A stretch of 64,000 nt of DNA, from NCBI RefSeq assembly GCF_001302565.1, contig NZ_CP012750.1, forward strand, positions 2,356,001 through 2,420,000. The letters run 5' to 3'. The stretch is from Glutamicibacter halophytocola (GTDB taxonomy: Bacteria; Actinomycetota; Actinomycetes; Actinomycetales; Micrococcaceae). The notes beneath the pieces were generated by a model. The model had not been told where the DNA came from. It did not search any database and saw only the letters and a list, made by a program, of their open reading frames with translations. Shown piece after piece: positions 18,232-26,959 of the stretch. The stretch's first letter is position 1. Every line of letters begins with the position of its first letter. The translations under genes and the position numbers were made by a program.

Positions 18232-18798
18232 ATGAACGGTAGCCATTCCCAGCACCGCGACGAGCCTCAGGACGAAGACCTGGGACTAGACCTGGTGAGC
18301 CACGTGGCCAGCAGTTCACGAGCTGAACGAAAAACCAGACCACGACGCTGGATTTTCGCAGTCGTGGGCGTAGCGGTCATCGCCGTTCTGGCGCTAGTGA
18401 TCTTCTCCCTGCTCAATGGTGGAACTAAAGCGTCCAAGGCATCCAAGGCCGACGACGCCATCTCAGTTCCGGTCGAGCTCAAAAGCGGCGGGCAAGCTAA
18501 TCTGAGCAGCTCAAAGTCGGAAAACGCCATCGGCGTTGAACTGACTTCACTGCCTCCTTTGGAAGAGTCAGAGCAGTATGTTGCTTGGGCCATCCACGAA
18601 TCGGGCAGCGTCTCAGTCATCACGACAAGCAATGGCGAGGATGCTTCAGCAGGATACGCGCCAGCCGATGACATCATCGCCATTCATATCACCGTCGAAA
18701 GCTCGGATACGCCTTCGGCGCCTTCGGAAGACACCGAGGCTTCTGTGGACCTTCCTTTGAGCAAGGATGCAAGCTCCCAGGCCAACCAGGGCTCTTAG
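18232..18798 (+). CDS. Membrane protein with RskA-like (anti-sigma-K) C-terminal domain
   Basis: A 188-residue protein with a charged cytosolic N terminus (about 40 residues), one membrane helix (about 43-63, WIFAVVGVAVIAVLALVIFSL) and an extracytoplasmic domain. The latter has the RskA pattern: LTSLPPLEESEQYVAWAIHESG, then IIAIHITVESSDTPSAPSE. The short N-terminal part shows no zinc anti-sigma motif (HxxxCxxC) and no sigma factor gene is adjacent. It may be an anti-sigma relative or a stand-alone sensor domain. ATG 18232 was preferred to 18172 because GGGAG lies 11 bases upstream. A strong terminator follows. Confidence 0.7.
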   Translation: MNGSHSQHRDEPQDEDLGLDLVSHVASSSRAERKTRPRRWIFAVVGVAVIAVLALVIFSLLNGGTKASKASKADDAISVPVELKSGGQANLSSSKSENAIGVELTSLPPLEESEQYVAWAIHESGSVSVITTSNGEDASAGYAPADDIIAIHITVESSDTPSAPSEDTEASVDLPLSKDASSQANQGS

Positions 18799-18819
18799 CC
18801 TAAGCATCAGGCTTCAACT

Positions 18820-18880
18820 AAAGGTGCCTGTGGCCGATGAGGAATATTTCCTCCATCGGCCACAGGCACCTTTGGTTTTT
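18820..18880. terminator. Strong bidirectional terminator
   Basis: Perfect 20-bp stem (18820-18839 with 18854-18873), A run at the left end and GGTTTTT after the right arm. It separates the plus-strand RskA-like gene from the minus-strand PIG-L gene, which it can also terminate. Confidence 0.9.
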
Positions 18881-18893
18881 GACTGGACCTCGG

Positions 18894-19655
18894 CTAGAAG
18901 CCCGCGATGGTATCGTCAGCGTTCACAGCTACCAGATGGAAGGCTTCAGCTAATCGTCCTTCGGCAAGCTGCGCGCGCTGGCCGTTGGCGACACACTGTT
19001 GAAGTACGAACCGCTCCATGGCCGCGACGTCCGGATGCTGCGTGAAATGGGCGCGCAAGGCATCCATTTTCTTATCGAAGTACTCCGTGATGTCGACAAA
19101 ACCGTTTTCTCGTTCCTTCGGCGCGCCATAGAGCCACAACCAAGGAACCCTGTAGGCTTCCAGGCCTTCTTCTCGAAGTAGCTCCGGGTAGGCGAAGGGA
19201 TTCTCCACCGCCGGATAAATAGCACGTGTTACCGCCTCGCCACAGGCTAGATGATCCGGATGCGAACGTTGGATTCGATCCCAGTTGCGTTCAGGATGCA
19301 TCGCCATGACGATGGTTGGCTTGACCTGTCGGATTAGCCGCACTACCTTGCGCATGACGTCGTGGTTGGCTTCGAGGAAGCCGTCGCGTTCGCCCAAAAA
19401 GTGCACGGTCTTGACGCCGACTTTTTCAGCCGCCTGCTTCTGCTCGGCGTGGCGCAAAGCGGCGGTTTCTTGTGGGTCTCGATCATCAAAACCACCGGCA
19501 TCACCATCGGTCATGATGCAATATTGCACCTCGACGCCCGCGGTGGTGAATGCCGCAATGGTGCCCGCAGCGCCAAAATCCAGGTCGTCTGGATGCGCGC
19601 CGAAAGCGAGGACCCGTTCGGTTTGCGCACCGAAGAATCTAGATGTGTCGATCAT
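18894..19655 (-). CDS. PIG-L (LmbE) family deacetylase
   Basis: Zinc-dependent N-acetyl-sugar deacetylase family; members include MshB and Mca of mycothiol metabolism. The 253-residue protein has the family motif AFGAHPDDLDFGAAGT (zinc His and Asp) and the second zinc His in QRSHPDHLACGEAV. The substrate is not evident; MshB and Mca are usually longer (about 290-300 residues). It is the last gene of the ETF operon and its ATG overlaps the etfA stop by four bases, so its expression is tied to electron transfer flavoprotein. Confidence 0.88.
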   Translation of the reverse strand: MIDTSRFFGAQTERVLAFGAHPDDLDFGAAGTIAAFTTAGVEVQYCIMTDGDAGGFDDRDPQETAALRHAEQKQAAEKVGVKTVHFLGERDGFLEANHDVMRKVVRLIRQVKPTIVMAMHPERNWDRIQRSHPDHLACGEAVTRAIYPAVENPFAYPELLREEGLEAYRVPWLWLYGAPKERENGFVDITEYFDKKMDALRAHFTQHPDVAAMERFVLQQCVANGQRAQLAEGRLAEAFHLVAVNADDTIAGF

Positions 19656-20602
19656 GCTTGGCGGCGTCGAATCTCTTCTGCGGCTTGTGGAAGCACCTTT
19701 GACAGATCGCCAACGATACCGAAATCAGCGATTTCGAAAACAGGTGCGTCGACATCCTTATTGATGGCAATGATGCACTTGCTGGTCTGCATGCCAGCCT
19801 TCTGCTGAATCGCACCAGAGATGCCCGCAGAAATGAACAACTGCGGTGACACCGTCACACCGGTCTGGCCGATCTGCGCGTCATGCGAGATCCAACCAGC
19901 GTCTGTCGCGGCGCGCGAGGCGCCAACAGCACCGGATAGAGCGTCGGCAAGGTCCTCAACAGGGCCGAAGTCCCCGTTGACGCCGCGTCCGCCCGCGACT
20001 ACTACTCGAGCTTCGGTTAGCTTCGGACGATCCGATACGGCCTTCGCTTCGGTTGCTACAACGCGGATTTGCGGCGCAGCTGCACCTGGAAGTTCCAGGG
20101 CACGAACGTCAAGTTGCTTGTCCTGCTCCCCCGGCGCGTCTTCGATGCTGTTTGGTTTCATGGTGACAAATAGTGTTCCACTGGTTGCCTTGGCCTGGGC
20201 GCTGTAGCTGCCAGCCAATTCGTCCTTGGTAACGACGAGATCTGCCGAAACATCGGTAGCGTCCGTAATTACTGCTCCATCGAGTCGCACAGCCAAACGA
20301 GCTGCGATCTCGCGGTTGAAATTATCGTTGGCAACCAGGACTACATCGGCAGCACTCAGCTTCACCGCGGCTTCGAGGACCGAGAGCGAATGGTCGATGA
20401 ACGCGTCGTCGCCACCGGAGGCAACAAGAAGCTTGGCTACCCCGTAGCCGTTGACTACTTCTTGAGCTTCCTGCGAAACCTCAGAGGCAACGGCCAGGGT
20501 TGCCTCGTCGAAGCGCGATGCGAGGGTCAAAAGCTCGCGTTGTGCCTTGGACGGGACATCGGAAAGTTCGTTGAAAAATACTAGTGCTGAAGGCATGTTC
20601 AA
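19652..20602 (-). CDS. etfA: Electron transfer flavoprotein alpha subunit
   Basis: FAD-carrying large subunit of ETF, which collects electrons from acyl-CoA and other dehydrogenases. The 316-residue sequence has the variable N-terminal domain (1-190) and the FAD-binding C-terminal domain with ARVVVAGGRGVNGDFGPVE, GASRAATDAGWISHDAQIGQTG and ISAGISGAIQQKAGM, ending in DFGIVGDLSKVLPQ. The start lies 6 bases after the etfB stop. PIG-L deacetylase follows with an ATGA overlap. Confidence 0.96.
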   Translation of the reverse strand: MNMPSALVFFNELSDVPSKAQRELLTLASRFDEATLAVASEVSQEAQEVVNGYGVAKLLVASGGDDAFIDHSLSVLEAAVKLSAADVVLVANDNFNREIAARLAVRLDGAVITDATDVSADLVVTKDELAGSYSAQAKATSGTLFVTMKPNSIEDAPGEQDKQLDVRALELPGAAAPQIRVVATEAKAVSDRPKLTEARVVVAGGRGVNGDFGPVEDLADALSGAVGASRAATDAGWISHDAQIGQTGVTVSPQLFISAGISGAIQQKAGMQTSKCIIAINKDVDAPVFEIADFGIVGDLSKVLPQAAEEIRRRQA

Positions 20603-20608
20603 TATTCC

Positions 20609-21430
20609 TTAAATCAGCTTTTGTTCGGCCAAGAAATCAACCAAGGCAATTCCAGCCTGGCCACTGTCATTAATGACAGTTCCGGCTTCGCGGGCAGGTC
20701 GAGCATTCGCGTTGAGCACAGCAGAATGTGATCCTGACGCTCCAACTGCATCAGCAGCCAAACCAATGCCGGCCAAGTCGACTTCGGTGAGGCTCTTTTT
20801 CTTGGCGGCCATGATGGCTTTGAAGTTCGGGTAACGAGGCTCATTGGCCTGATCAGTTACCGATAATACTGCTGGCAGGGCCGCAGCCAGGCTCAGTGTG
20901 CGGTCCGCATGGTCGCGTCGAATGGTCAGCTCTCGGCTGGCCGCGTCAAAATCGACGGCCAGGGCATGAGTCAGTTGAGCAAAATTCAGGCGCTCGGCCA
21001 GCTGCGCTGGAACAACCGAAGTTTCAGCGTCGGTCGAGGACATGCCAGTGACGACTAGATCCACATCTCCAACATGCTCGACAAGAGCCGCCAACGCCTT
21101 GGACGTGGCGATGGTGTCCGACCCAGCCAAAGCCTCGTCGTTCAGGTGAAGCCCCGAGCTGGCCCCCATCTGCAAGGCCTTCTTCACCGAATTGCTTGCG
21201 CTCTTACCGCCCATAGTTGCTGCAATGACTTCATGCCCAGCGGCGAAGCCTCCCTGGGACTCGACAAGGGCTACGGCCGCTTCGACCGCATATTCGTCAA
21301 GTTCTGAAAGTACCGACTCTGCACGGTCAAGACGCAACGACCCAGAGTCGATGTGACGATCAAATTGAACGTCGGGAACATGTTTTACCAGCACCACTAT
21401 TTTCAGCGGTGCCGTGGTTTCCTCGGTCAT
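20609..21430 (-). CDS. etfB: Electron transfer flavoprotein beta subunit
   Basis: AMP-binding small subunit of ETF. The protein begins TEETTAPLKIVVLVKHVPDVQ, with the family pattern ELDEYAVEAAVALVE and MGGKSASNSVKKALQMGAS, DLVVTGMSSTDAETSVVPAQLAERL, and a C-terminal arm (PNFKAIMAAKKK) that wraps the alpha subunit. The ATG at 21430 was chosen because AGGAAGG lies 6 bases upstream; an extension of 10 codons upstream has no such site. Length 273 residues is normal. First gene of etfB-etfA-PIG-L. Confidence 0.95.
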   Translation of the reverse strand: MTEETTAPLKIVVLVKHVPDVQFDRHIDSGSLRLDRAESVLSELDEYAVEAAVALVESQGGFAAGHEVIAATMGGKSASNSVKKALQMGASSGLHLNDEALAGSDTIATSKALAALVEHVGDVDLVVTGMSSTDAETSVVPAQLAERLNFAQLTHALAVDFDAASRELTIRRDHADRTLSLAAALPAVLSVTDQANEPRYPNFKAIMAAKKKSLTEVDLAGIGLAADAVGASGSHSAVLNANARPAREAGTVINDSGQAGIALVDFLAEQKLI

Positions 21431-21551
21431 TCGAGCCTTCCTACAAGCTTTCGCGTCCAACAGCCCCGGGGACTGGTTGGACTATTTATTCACTGTCTAT
21501 CGTATCGATACATCACGATTGGCTCGTTCTTTATCGCCGAAAGTGCAAGAA

Positions 21552-21586
21552 GTGACGCAGGCTGGTTCGTCACCAGCCTGCGTCAC
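21552..21586 (-). terminator. Terminator of the HtrA-type protease gene
   Basis: Perfect 15-bp stem (21552-21566 with 21572-21586) and a 5-base loop, 31 bases beyond the protease stop; on the minus strand it is followed by a short T-rich stretch. It isolates this gene from the ETF operon. Confidence 0.85.
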
Positions 21587-21616
21587 CCACTTCACTGCGT
21601 CATCATGAAGATTTAT

Positions 21617-23176
21617 TTAGTTTTTTGACAATTCCCCTACAGTGACCTTGGCCGTTTTCTCCTGGCCATTGCGCAGGTACCGGATTTCAGCTTCACCGTT
21701 GGCTGCAATTTCGCGAATTGCCGCGGTCACGGTTTGAGAATCGTGCACTGCACGCCCGTTCACGCCAGTGATGACGTCTCCGGACTTCAGGCCTGCCTTT
21801 TCGGCGGCCGAGCCGGCGCTCACATCAACAACCTTGGCTCCCACCGAGAAGGACGAGGTATTTTGCGCGCCCTGTTCAGAAGTACCTTGCGCAGTCACCG
21901 TGGCTCCGAGCAAACCGTGAGTGGCTGAGCCGTTTTCAATGAGTTCCTGGGCGATGCGCTTCGCATAGTCGATCGGGATCGCAAAGCCCACACCGATGGA
22001 TCCGCCTTCTTCGCTGGATCCGGAAGAAGCGATGGCAACGTTCACGCCGATGATCTCGCCGTTGGCATTGACCAATGCGCCACCCGAATTACCGTGGTTG
22101 ATCGCTGCGTCGGTCTGAATGACGTTGACATAGATCGAGCCACTGGACTGCTGTTGTTGTTGCTGGCCCGGGAATTGGAAGTTGAACTGGCTGCCGTCAT
22201 CGCCATTGGATTGATCGCTTTCCTCTGGAACAGCGGAAGAAGCGATGGAAATTGTACGGTTCAGGGTGGAGATGATGCCGTCAGTGACCGTTCCGCTCAA
22301 TCCAAGAGGTGCGCCGATGGCTACCGCGGTGTCGCCGACGTTCAGTTCAGAAGATGATCCCAGTGTTGCCGGGACAAGTCCGTCAGCCTGGATGTTGATC
22401 ACGGCCAGATCTGAAAGCGGATCCGTTCCGACGACCTTAGCCGCGTGCACCGTCCCGTCATTCATTTGGACGGTGATTGTCGGGTCGGCCACTTCGCCAC
22501 CAAGCGTGACCACGTGGGTGTTGGTCAGAATGTTTCCCTTGTTGTCCAGCACGATGCCCGAGCCCGAACCGCCGTTTCCGTTTCCTGAAACTTCGATGGT
22601 TACCACGCTGGGGCTGGCCTTGGCCGCGGCCGCGGTAACTTCGGTGACCTTGTCGGGATTGTTGATCACCACTCCCTCACGTGGTGCTGAACCTCCGGTG
22701 GTTGAGGTGCTGTTTCCATCATTCATGAGATACGTAGTGCCGGCTGCGGTCAGCCCGCCTACCAGTGCCGCAGCAACCATGCCAGCGATTAAAGTGCTTC
22801 CGGCAAATCGCTTCTTGTCCCTGGGCTGCTTCTCTGGAGGAACAGGATATGCGGTTTGCGTATACGCGCCGCCGGCATAGGGAGCACCGTAGGGCGAATT
22901 GGACTGGCTATTTTGTCCCGCGCTGTTCTGCGACTGGTAAGAAGATGCTGATTGAGAGCCTGCAGAGTTTTGCGTGGCTGCGCTCATCGGTTCAGTGCGT
23001 GGAGCGGTTGGCGACTCGCCAGTGCCTGGCTGCTGGACGCTGGCTGGATCCTGGTCCATGCGAGGGTAGCGGGCAGTCGGTTCGTTGGAACCGGAAGGCT
23101 GGCTATTGTGATCGTTTGATGGCCGTGCAGAATCACCCAAGTTTTCTTCACGTGGCTCATTCGGGGTCTGGCTCAT
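21617..23176 (-). CDS. HtrA/DegP-like serine protease with PDZ domain (PepD type)
   Basis: Membrane-anchored envelope protease of 519 residues. A long Ser/Gln/Pro-rich cytosolic region (1-120) precedes one membrane helix (about 129-150, STLIAGMVAAALVGGLTAAG). The trypsin-like domain shows His in NTHVVTL, Asp in DPLSDLAVIN, and Ser in NHGNSGGALVN. A PDZ domain occupies about 415-515 (VVDVSAGSAAEKAGLKSGDV, GVNGRAVHDSQTV). In mycobacteria PepD is MtrA-controlled, and MtrA is also in this window. Divergent from the TPM-PspA pair; a shared promoter region lies between. Confidence 0.93.
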   Translation of the reverse strand: MSQTPNEPREENLGDSARPSNDHNSQPSGSNEPTARYPRMDQDPASVQQPGTGESPTAPRTEPMSAATQNSAGSQSASSYQSQNSAGQNSQSNSPYGAPYAGGAYTQTAYPVPPEKQPRDKKRFAGSTLIAGMVAAALVGGLTAAGTTYLMNDGNSTSTTGGSAPREGVVINNPDKVTEVTAAAAKASPSVVTIEVSGNGNGGSGSGIVLDNKGNILTNTHVVTLGGEVADPTITVQMNDGTVHAAKVVGTDPLSDLAVINIQADGLVPATLGSSSELNVGDTAVAIGAPLGLSGTVTDGIISTLNRTISIASSAVPEESDQSNGDDGSQFNFQFPGQQQQQQSSGSIYVNVIQTDAAINHGNSGGALVNANGEIIGVNVAIASSGSSEEGGSIGVGFAIPIDYAKRIAQELIENGSATHGLLGATVTAQGTSEQGAQNTSSFSVGAKVVDVSAGSAAEKAGLKSGDVITGVNGRAVHDSQTVTAAIREIAANGEAEIRYLRNGQEKTAKVTVGELSKN

Positions 23177-23415
23177 TTCATGCCTCTTTCGAACTATCGA
23201 ATCTCTTGGGTTTAATTATTCAGGTCTGGTCTGTGGCATCGAATTGTGGTGACTTTGCATCGCCTGTGAGTTAACTATTCTGGCAGCTGAATGTCATAGA
23301 CGTGCTTCATTAGGGCAAATAGAATCAATTCTAAGTGTGAATCCAGTCTCTGGATACACCAGATCGGGTACATCCTGGTTTTAGTGTGACTTAGCTTTTC
23401 AGGCAGGAACGGGAA
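23177..23415. promoter_or_regulatory. Divergent promoter region, protease versus TPM-PspA
   Basis: The 239-base gap must contain both promoters. A 14-bp palindrome (TAGAAT, two-base centre, ATTCTA) at 23320-23333 is a possible operator. TTTAGTGTGACTTAGCTT near 23380 may be part of the plus-strand promoter. I could not match any site to a named regulator. Confidence 0.4.
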
Positions 23416-25476
23416 ATGGGAATGAAGAGTCGGAAACTGCTAGCCAGTGCAATGGTGGCTTCGGTTGTATCGCTTGGAATAGCTGCGCCGGCATTGGCCG
23501 AGTCGCCGGTCACCATCTCGCCTGGCGACTTTGTCATCGATAATTCCGGGGTGCTCGGTTCTGACGAAGCACGCATTGAACAAGAAATCAAAGAGCTCCG
23601 AAACGATACAGGACTCAGCCTCTTCGCCATCTACGTTGACGAATTTTCCAGCCCAGCGAAGGCCGATGAATGGGTTAAAGAAGTCGCGGACAAGAAAGGC
23701 TTGGGAAAATCCGACGTTATTCTCGCGGTAGCTACCCAAACCCGGCAGGCGTACTTCGCCGCATCGGACAATGGACCCCTGGGCGAGCAGGACTCGGAGA
23801 TCTATAGGTCGCTGATTAGCCCAGAACTCGGTGAAAGCAACTGGGTCGGTGCGGTTGACGGAGCCATCGAGGGCATCAGGAACGTCGAGAGCGGCGGTAC
23901 AGCGGAGGGCTCTTCAGGCGGCGGCAGCTTCATGACCATTCTTCTCGTGGTCGCTGCGCTGGCAGTGGGTGGCTATTTCCTTCTCGCCCGCCGAAGCCGG
24001 AAAAACACCCGCGGGCTTCCGCCACAACAGAACAATTACCCGGGCATGGCAGGGGCTCCTGCTCCGCAGCAGCCGCTGGTCGCATTGGATGAGCTTCGCC
24101 TGCAGGCTGATCAGCTGCTCGTGGCTGCCGATGATTCCATCCGCTCCTCGCAACAAGAACTTGGCTTCGCCGAGGCCCAGTATGGCAAGGAAGCGGTATC
24201 GGTCTTCATGCAAGACCTGGCCAAGGCCAAGGAGCACCTCACCGAATCATTCCGCTTGCAGCAGCAGCTGGATGACGACATTCCCGATACCGAAGCAGAT
24301 CAGCGGTCATGGCTCAACGAGATCATCAACCGCTGCAAGGACGTCAACCAGTCTTTGCAAGAACATGCCGATGATTTCAAACAACTTCGCCAGCTGGAAC
24401 AGAATGCTGAAGCCCGCATCACCGAGGTGAAGGCAAATCAGGAACCATTGAATCAAAAGCTTTCCGCTCGTGTAGCCGACTTTGAACAGCTCTCCGCCAA
24501 GTACGATCCGAGTGCAGTCACCCAGATCAAGGACAACGCGCAGCAAGCCGGTGAGCGCCTGACGTTTGCCGCTTCCTCATTGCAGCGGGCTTCTGAGAAG
24601 CTCGGGACGAACCGCTCCGACGCTGCGGTACTCATCCAAAACGCAGAAGAGGCCCAAGACCAGGCCAACGTCCTTCTGGAGGCAATCGCCAAGGCTGGCG
24701 CATCATTAGAGCAGGCTGAACAGGACCTTCGTGCAGCCGTCGCGCTGGCAGAACGCGACCTGGCCCAAGCTAAGGCGACTTTCGCGTCAGGAACCAGTTC
24801 CGATCTCGCCGGACCGATCGCTGGCGTTGAAAGCGCGCTGTCCACAACGCGCCAAGCCATGGCCAGCGGAAAGTACAACCCGCTTGCGCTGATCACGCTT
24901 TTGGATGACGCGACGAATCCCCTCGGGCAGGCACTGGCAACGCTTCGCGGCCGCGCTCAGCAGGACCAGGCAGCCAGGGATCAATTGCAGTCCTTGCTCC
25001 ACACCGCCGCATCCCGTATCAACGGTACAGACGACTACATCCGAGCACGTCGAGGAGGCGTCCGCTCTTCGGCCCGCACTCGTCTGGCCGAGGCACAACG
25101 CACCCTGGATGAAGCGCATTCCTTCGCACACTCGGACCCGGCTCGCGCGGTAGCCGCTGCACAACGATCCATCCAGCTGGCAGACCAGGCAGCCCAAATG
25201 GCGGAGAACGATGTCAGCGGCTTCGGCGGGTTTGGCGATGGCGTCGGCATGGGCGGCTATGGGCGTGGACGTGGCGGCGGAGTATTTGACGGTGTTGGTG
25301 GTGCGGTGCTCGGTGGCATCCTCATCAATACCATCCTCGGTGGAGGCCACGGCGGTGGTCATTCCGGAGGCAACGACGGCTTCTTCGGTGGCGGCGGCTT
25401 CGGCGGGTTTGACGGCGGAGGCGGCGGTGGATTTGGAGGAGGTGACTTCGGCGGAGGCGACGGAGGCAACTTCTAG
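23416..25476 (+). CDS. TPM-domain membrane protein with coiled-coil and Gly-rich tail
   Basis: A 686-residue envelope protein. A signal peptide (1-28, cleavage after APALA) leads to a TPM domain (about 32-150; DFVIDNSGVLGSDEARIEQE, GLSLFAIYVDEF, GKSDVILAVATQ). A membrane helix follows (about 174-192, FMTILLVVAALAVGGYFLL). Then come about 390 residues of charged helical coiled coil (210-600), and a Gly-rich tail (about 600-686). The large cytosolic coiled coil resembles PspA-type partners. PspA is encoded 71 bases downstream on the same strand. The domain is seen also in plant TLP18.3 and bacterial YgcG; biochemical role here unknown. Confidence 0.88.
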   Translation: MGMKSRKLLASAMVASVVSLGIAAPALAESPVTISPGDFVIDNSGVLGSDEARIEQEIKELRNDTGLSLFAIYVDEFSSPAKADEWVKEVADKKGLGKSDVILAVATQTRQAYFAASDNGPLGEQDSEIYRSLISPELGESNWVGAVDGAIEGIRNVESGGTAEGSSGGGSFMTILLVVAALAVGGYFLLARRSRKNTRGLPPQQNNYPGMAGAPAPQQPLVALDELRLQADQLLVAADDSIRSSQQELGFAEAQYGKEAVSVFMQDLAKAKEHLTESFRLQQQLDDDIPDTEADQRSWLNEIINRCKDVNQSLQEHADDFKQLRQLEQNAEARITEVKANQEPLNQKLSARVADFEQLSAKYDPSAVTQIKDNAQQAGERLTFAASSLQRASEKLGTNRSDAAVLIQNAEEAQDQANVLLEAIAKAGASLEQAEQDLRAAVALAERDLAQAKATFASGTSSDLAGPIAGVESALSTTRQAMASGKYNPLALITLLDDATNPLGQALATLRGRAQQDQAARDQLQSLLHTAASRINGTDDYIRARRGGVRSSARTRLAEAQRTLDEAHSFAHSDPARAVAAAQRSIQLADQAAQMAENDVSGFGGFGDGVGMGGYGRGRGGGVFDGVGGAVLGGILINTILGGGHGGGHSGGNDGFFGGGGFGGFDGGGGGGFGGGDFGGGDGGNF

Positions 25477-25547
25477 CCCGCCGATCCAGATTGCCCGGCA
25501 GTTCATGCAGCATCAACGATTACTTACTCAATTAGGAAGGTCCCATC

Positions 25548-26279
25548 ATGACCAAACAATCAATCTTCGGGCGCATCTCACAGCTGGCCAAAGCCAACAT
25601 CAATGCCTTGTTGGACTCGGCAGAAGATCCTCAGAAAATGATGGATCAGATGGTTCGCGACTACAACGACAACATTGCCGAAGCCGAACAGGCCATTGCC
25701 CAGACCATTGGCAATCTGCGCATGTTGGAGGACGATTACCGCGAAGACGAAGAAGCAGTTGCCGAGTGGAGCAACAAGGCTCTAGCAGCGTCAAACAAGG
25801 CAGACGAGTTCCGCGCTTCGGGCAAATCGGATGATGCTGCCAAGTTTGATAACTTGGCGAAGGTTGCCATCCAGCGCCAGATGCAAGCTGAATCGGAGAT
25901 GAAGTCTGCAGAGCCAACCATAAGCTCCCAGCGCGAAATCGTCGAGAAGCTCAAGACCGGCCTGAACCAGATGAAGGAAAAGCGCACTGAACTTGCTGGC
26001 AAGCGCGATGAGCTGGTGGCACGTGCTAAGGCAGCTCACGCCCAGAACCAGGTCCACGAGGCTATTAAGTCCGTGAACATCATGGATCCTTCCAGCGAAA
26101 TCGGACGCTTCGAAGAAAAGGTACGTCGCGAAGAAGCACGCGTTCGTGGAGCTGCTGAACTGGCATCGTCGAGCCTGGACGCGCAATTTGAATCGTTGGA
26201 AGACCTGGGCGAGCAGACCGAAGTTGAAGCTCGTCTGGCGGCACTGAAGTCCAAGCAGACAGGTGCTCTTGAAGGCTGA
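25548..26279 (+). CDS. pspA: PspA/IM30 family phage-shock protein
   Basis: Membrane-repair protein that binds stressed membranes and forms ESCRT-III-like assemblies. The 243-residue, wholly helical sequence shows the family start SIFGRISQLAKANINALLDSAEDPQKMMDQMVRD-like region (helices 1 and 2, about 1-40) and then continuous coiled coil with SNKALAASNKADEFRASGK and EARLAALKSKQ at the end. The AGGAAGG ribosome site precedes the ATG. Probably co-transcribed with the TPM gene; terminator downstream. No ClgR-type activator gene is nearby. Confidence 0.93.
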   Translation: MTKQSIFGRISQLAKANINALLDSAEDPQKMMDQMVRDYNDNIAEAEQAIAQTIGNLRMLEDDYREDEEAVAEWSNKALAASNKADEFRASGKSDDAAKFDNLAKVAIQRQMQAESEMKSAEPTISSQREIVEKLKTGLNQMKEKRTELAGKRDELVARAKAAHAQNQVHEAIKSVNIMDPSSEIGRFEEKVRREEARVRGAAELASSSLDAQFESLEDLGEQTEVEARLAALKSKQTGALEG

Positions 26280-26306
26280 GCCTCTTTGCTAGGATCTTGT
26301 GGATTG

Positions 26307-26349
26307 CGGTGGTGTGCTGATGCCAAGCGTCGGCGCACCACCGTTATTT
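26307..26349 (+). terminator. Terminator of pspA
   Basis: Eleven-bp stem (26307-26317 with 26333-26343, one G-T pair), loop 15, followed by TTATTT, 28 bases after the pspA stop. Confidence 0.8.
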
Positions 26350-26364
26350 AACTCGTTAAACAAG

Positions 26365-26390
26365 AACGGAGACCCTTTCGGATCTCCGTT
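26365..26390 (-). terminator. Terminator of the first initiator tRNA
   Basis: Eight-bp stem (26365-26372 with 26383-26390), on the minus strand followed by a T-rich tail. It lies 11 bases beyond the tRNA 3' end and has near copies at 26636 and 27948. Confidence 0.75.
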
Positions 26391-26400
26391 TCCACTTTCG

Positions 26401-26474
26401 TGGCGGGGAGAGGATTTGAACCTCTGACCTCCGGGTTATGAGCCCGGCGAGCTACCGAACTGCTCCACCCCGCG
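26401..26474 (-). tRNA. Initiator tRNA-Met (CAT), copy 1
   Basis: 74-base cloverleaf read from the minus strand: acceptor CGCGGGG with CCCCGCC and discriminator A, anticodon loop CTCATAA. Initiator features are the unpaired first base (C1 opposite C72) and three consecutive G-C pairs next to the anticodon loop (GGG/CCC). No encoded CCA. Identical in all bases to the copies at 27623 and 27987; the 22 bases upstream are shared with copy 2. T-arm pairs AGAGG with CCTCT. Confidence 0.95.
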
Positions 26475-26635
26475 TCGGTAAATACAACATTACCAATCAG
26501 TGAATGACTTGGCTAATTGAGAGACAGTGTCCTTTGTCACGACCTCGATTTCGAGACACTCCGGGCATTCTGGTTGCTGTTGGGGCATTGCTCCATCATG
26601 GGCATTTCGCATCCGGCCGTGTTCAGAAGAATAGC

Positions 26636-26658
26636 CTGGAGACCCTTTTGGCCTCCAG
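26636..26658 (-). terminator. Stranded tRNA terminator (belongs to copy 2)
   Basis: Six-bp stem CTGGAG with CTCCAG and the same loop start (ACCC) as the other two tRNA terminators, followed by the same CACTTTCGTGGCGGG bridge to a tRNA 3' end. The tRNA itself is missing here: an IS481 element begins at once. This is the original terminator of tRNA copy 2, now about 950 bases away. Confidence 0.7.
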
Positions 26659-26959
26659 TTCCACTTTCGTGGCGGGTGAAGCGTGGAGTTCCACGACATC
26701 CTAGACACCTGGGCCGAGACATCGTTGGCACCATGACGTGTCCAGAAACCACGTCATCTACCACAAGATCAGCGACGCCGGCTTGAGCTCCACTCGGCAT
26801 CTCCCGCCCCCACATAATCCCTCGACAACGCTACTACCAGCTGCCCTTCGCCCACGGCGGCGTCGACAGCGCACTGGCACCGGCCAGCAAAAAACCGCAC
26901 ACCAACCTGCGCCGCACTCCAATGTTTATAGTCCGCATCCTCGAGCTACGCCGCACTCT

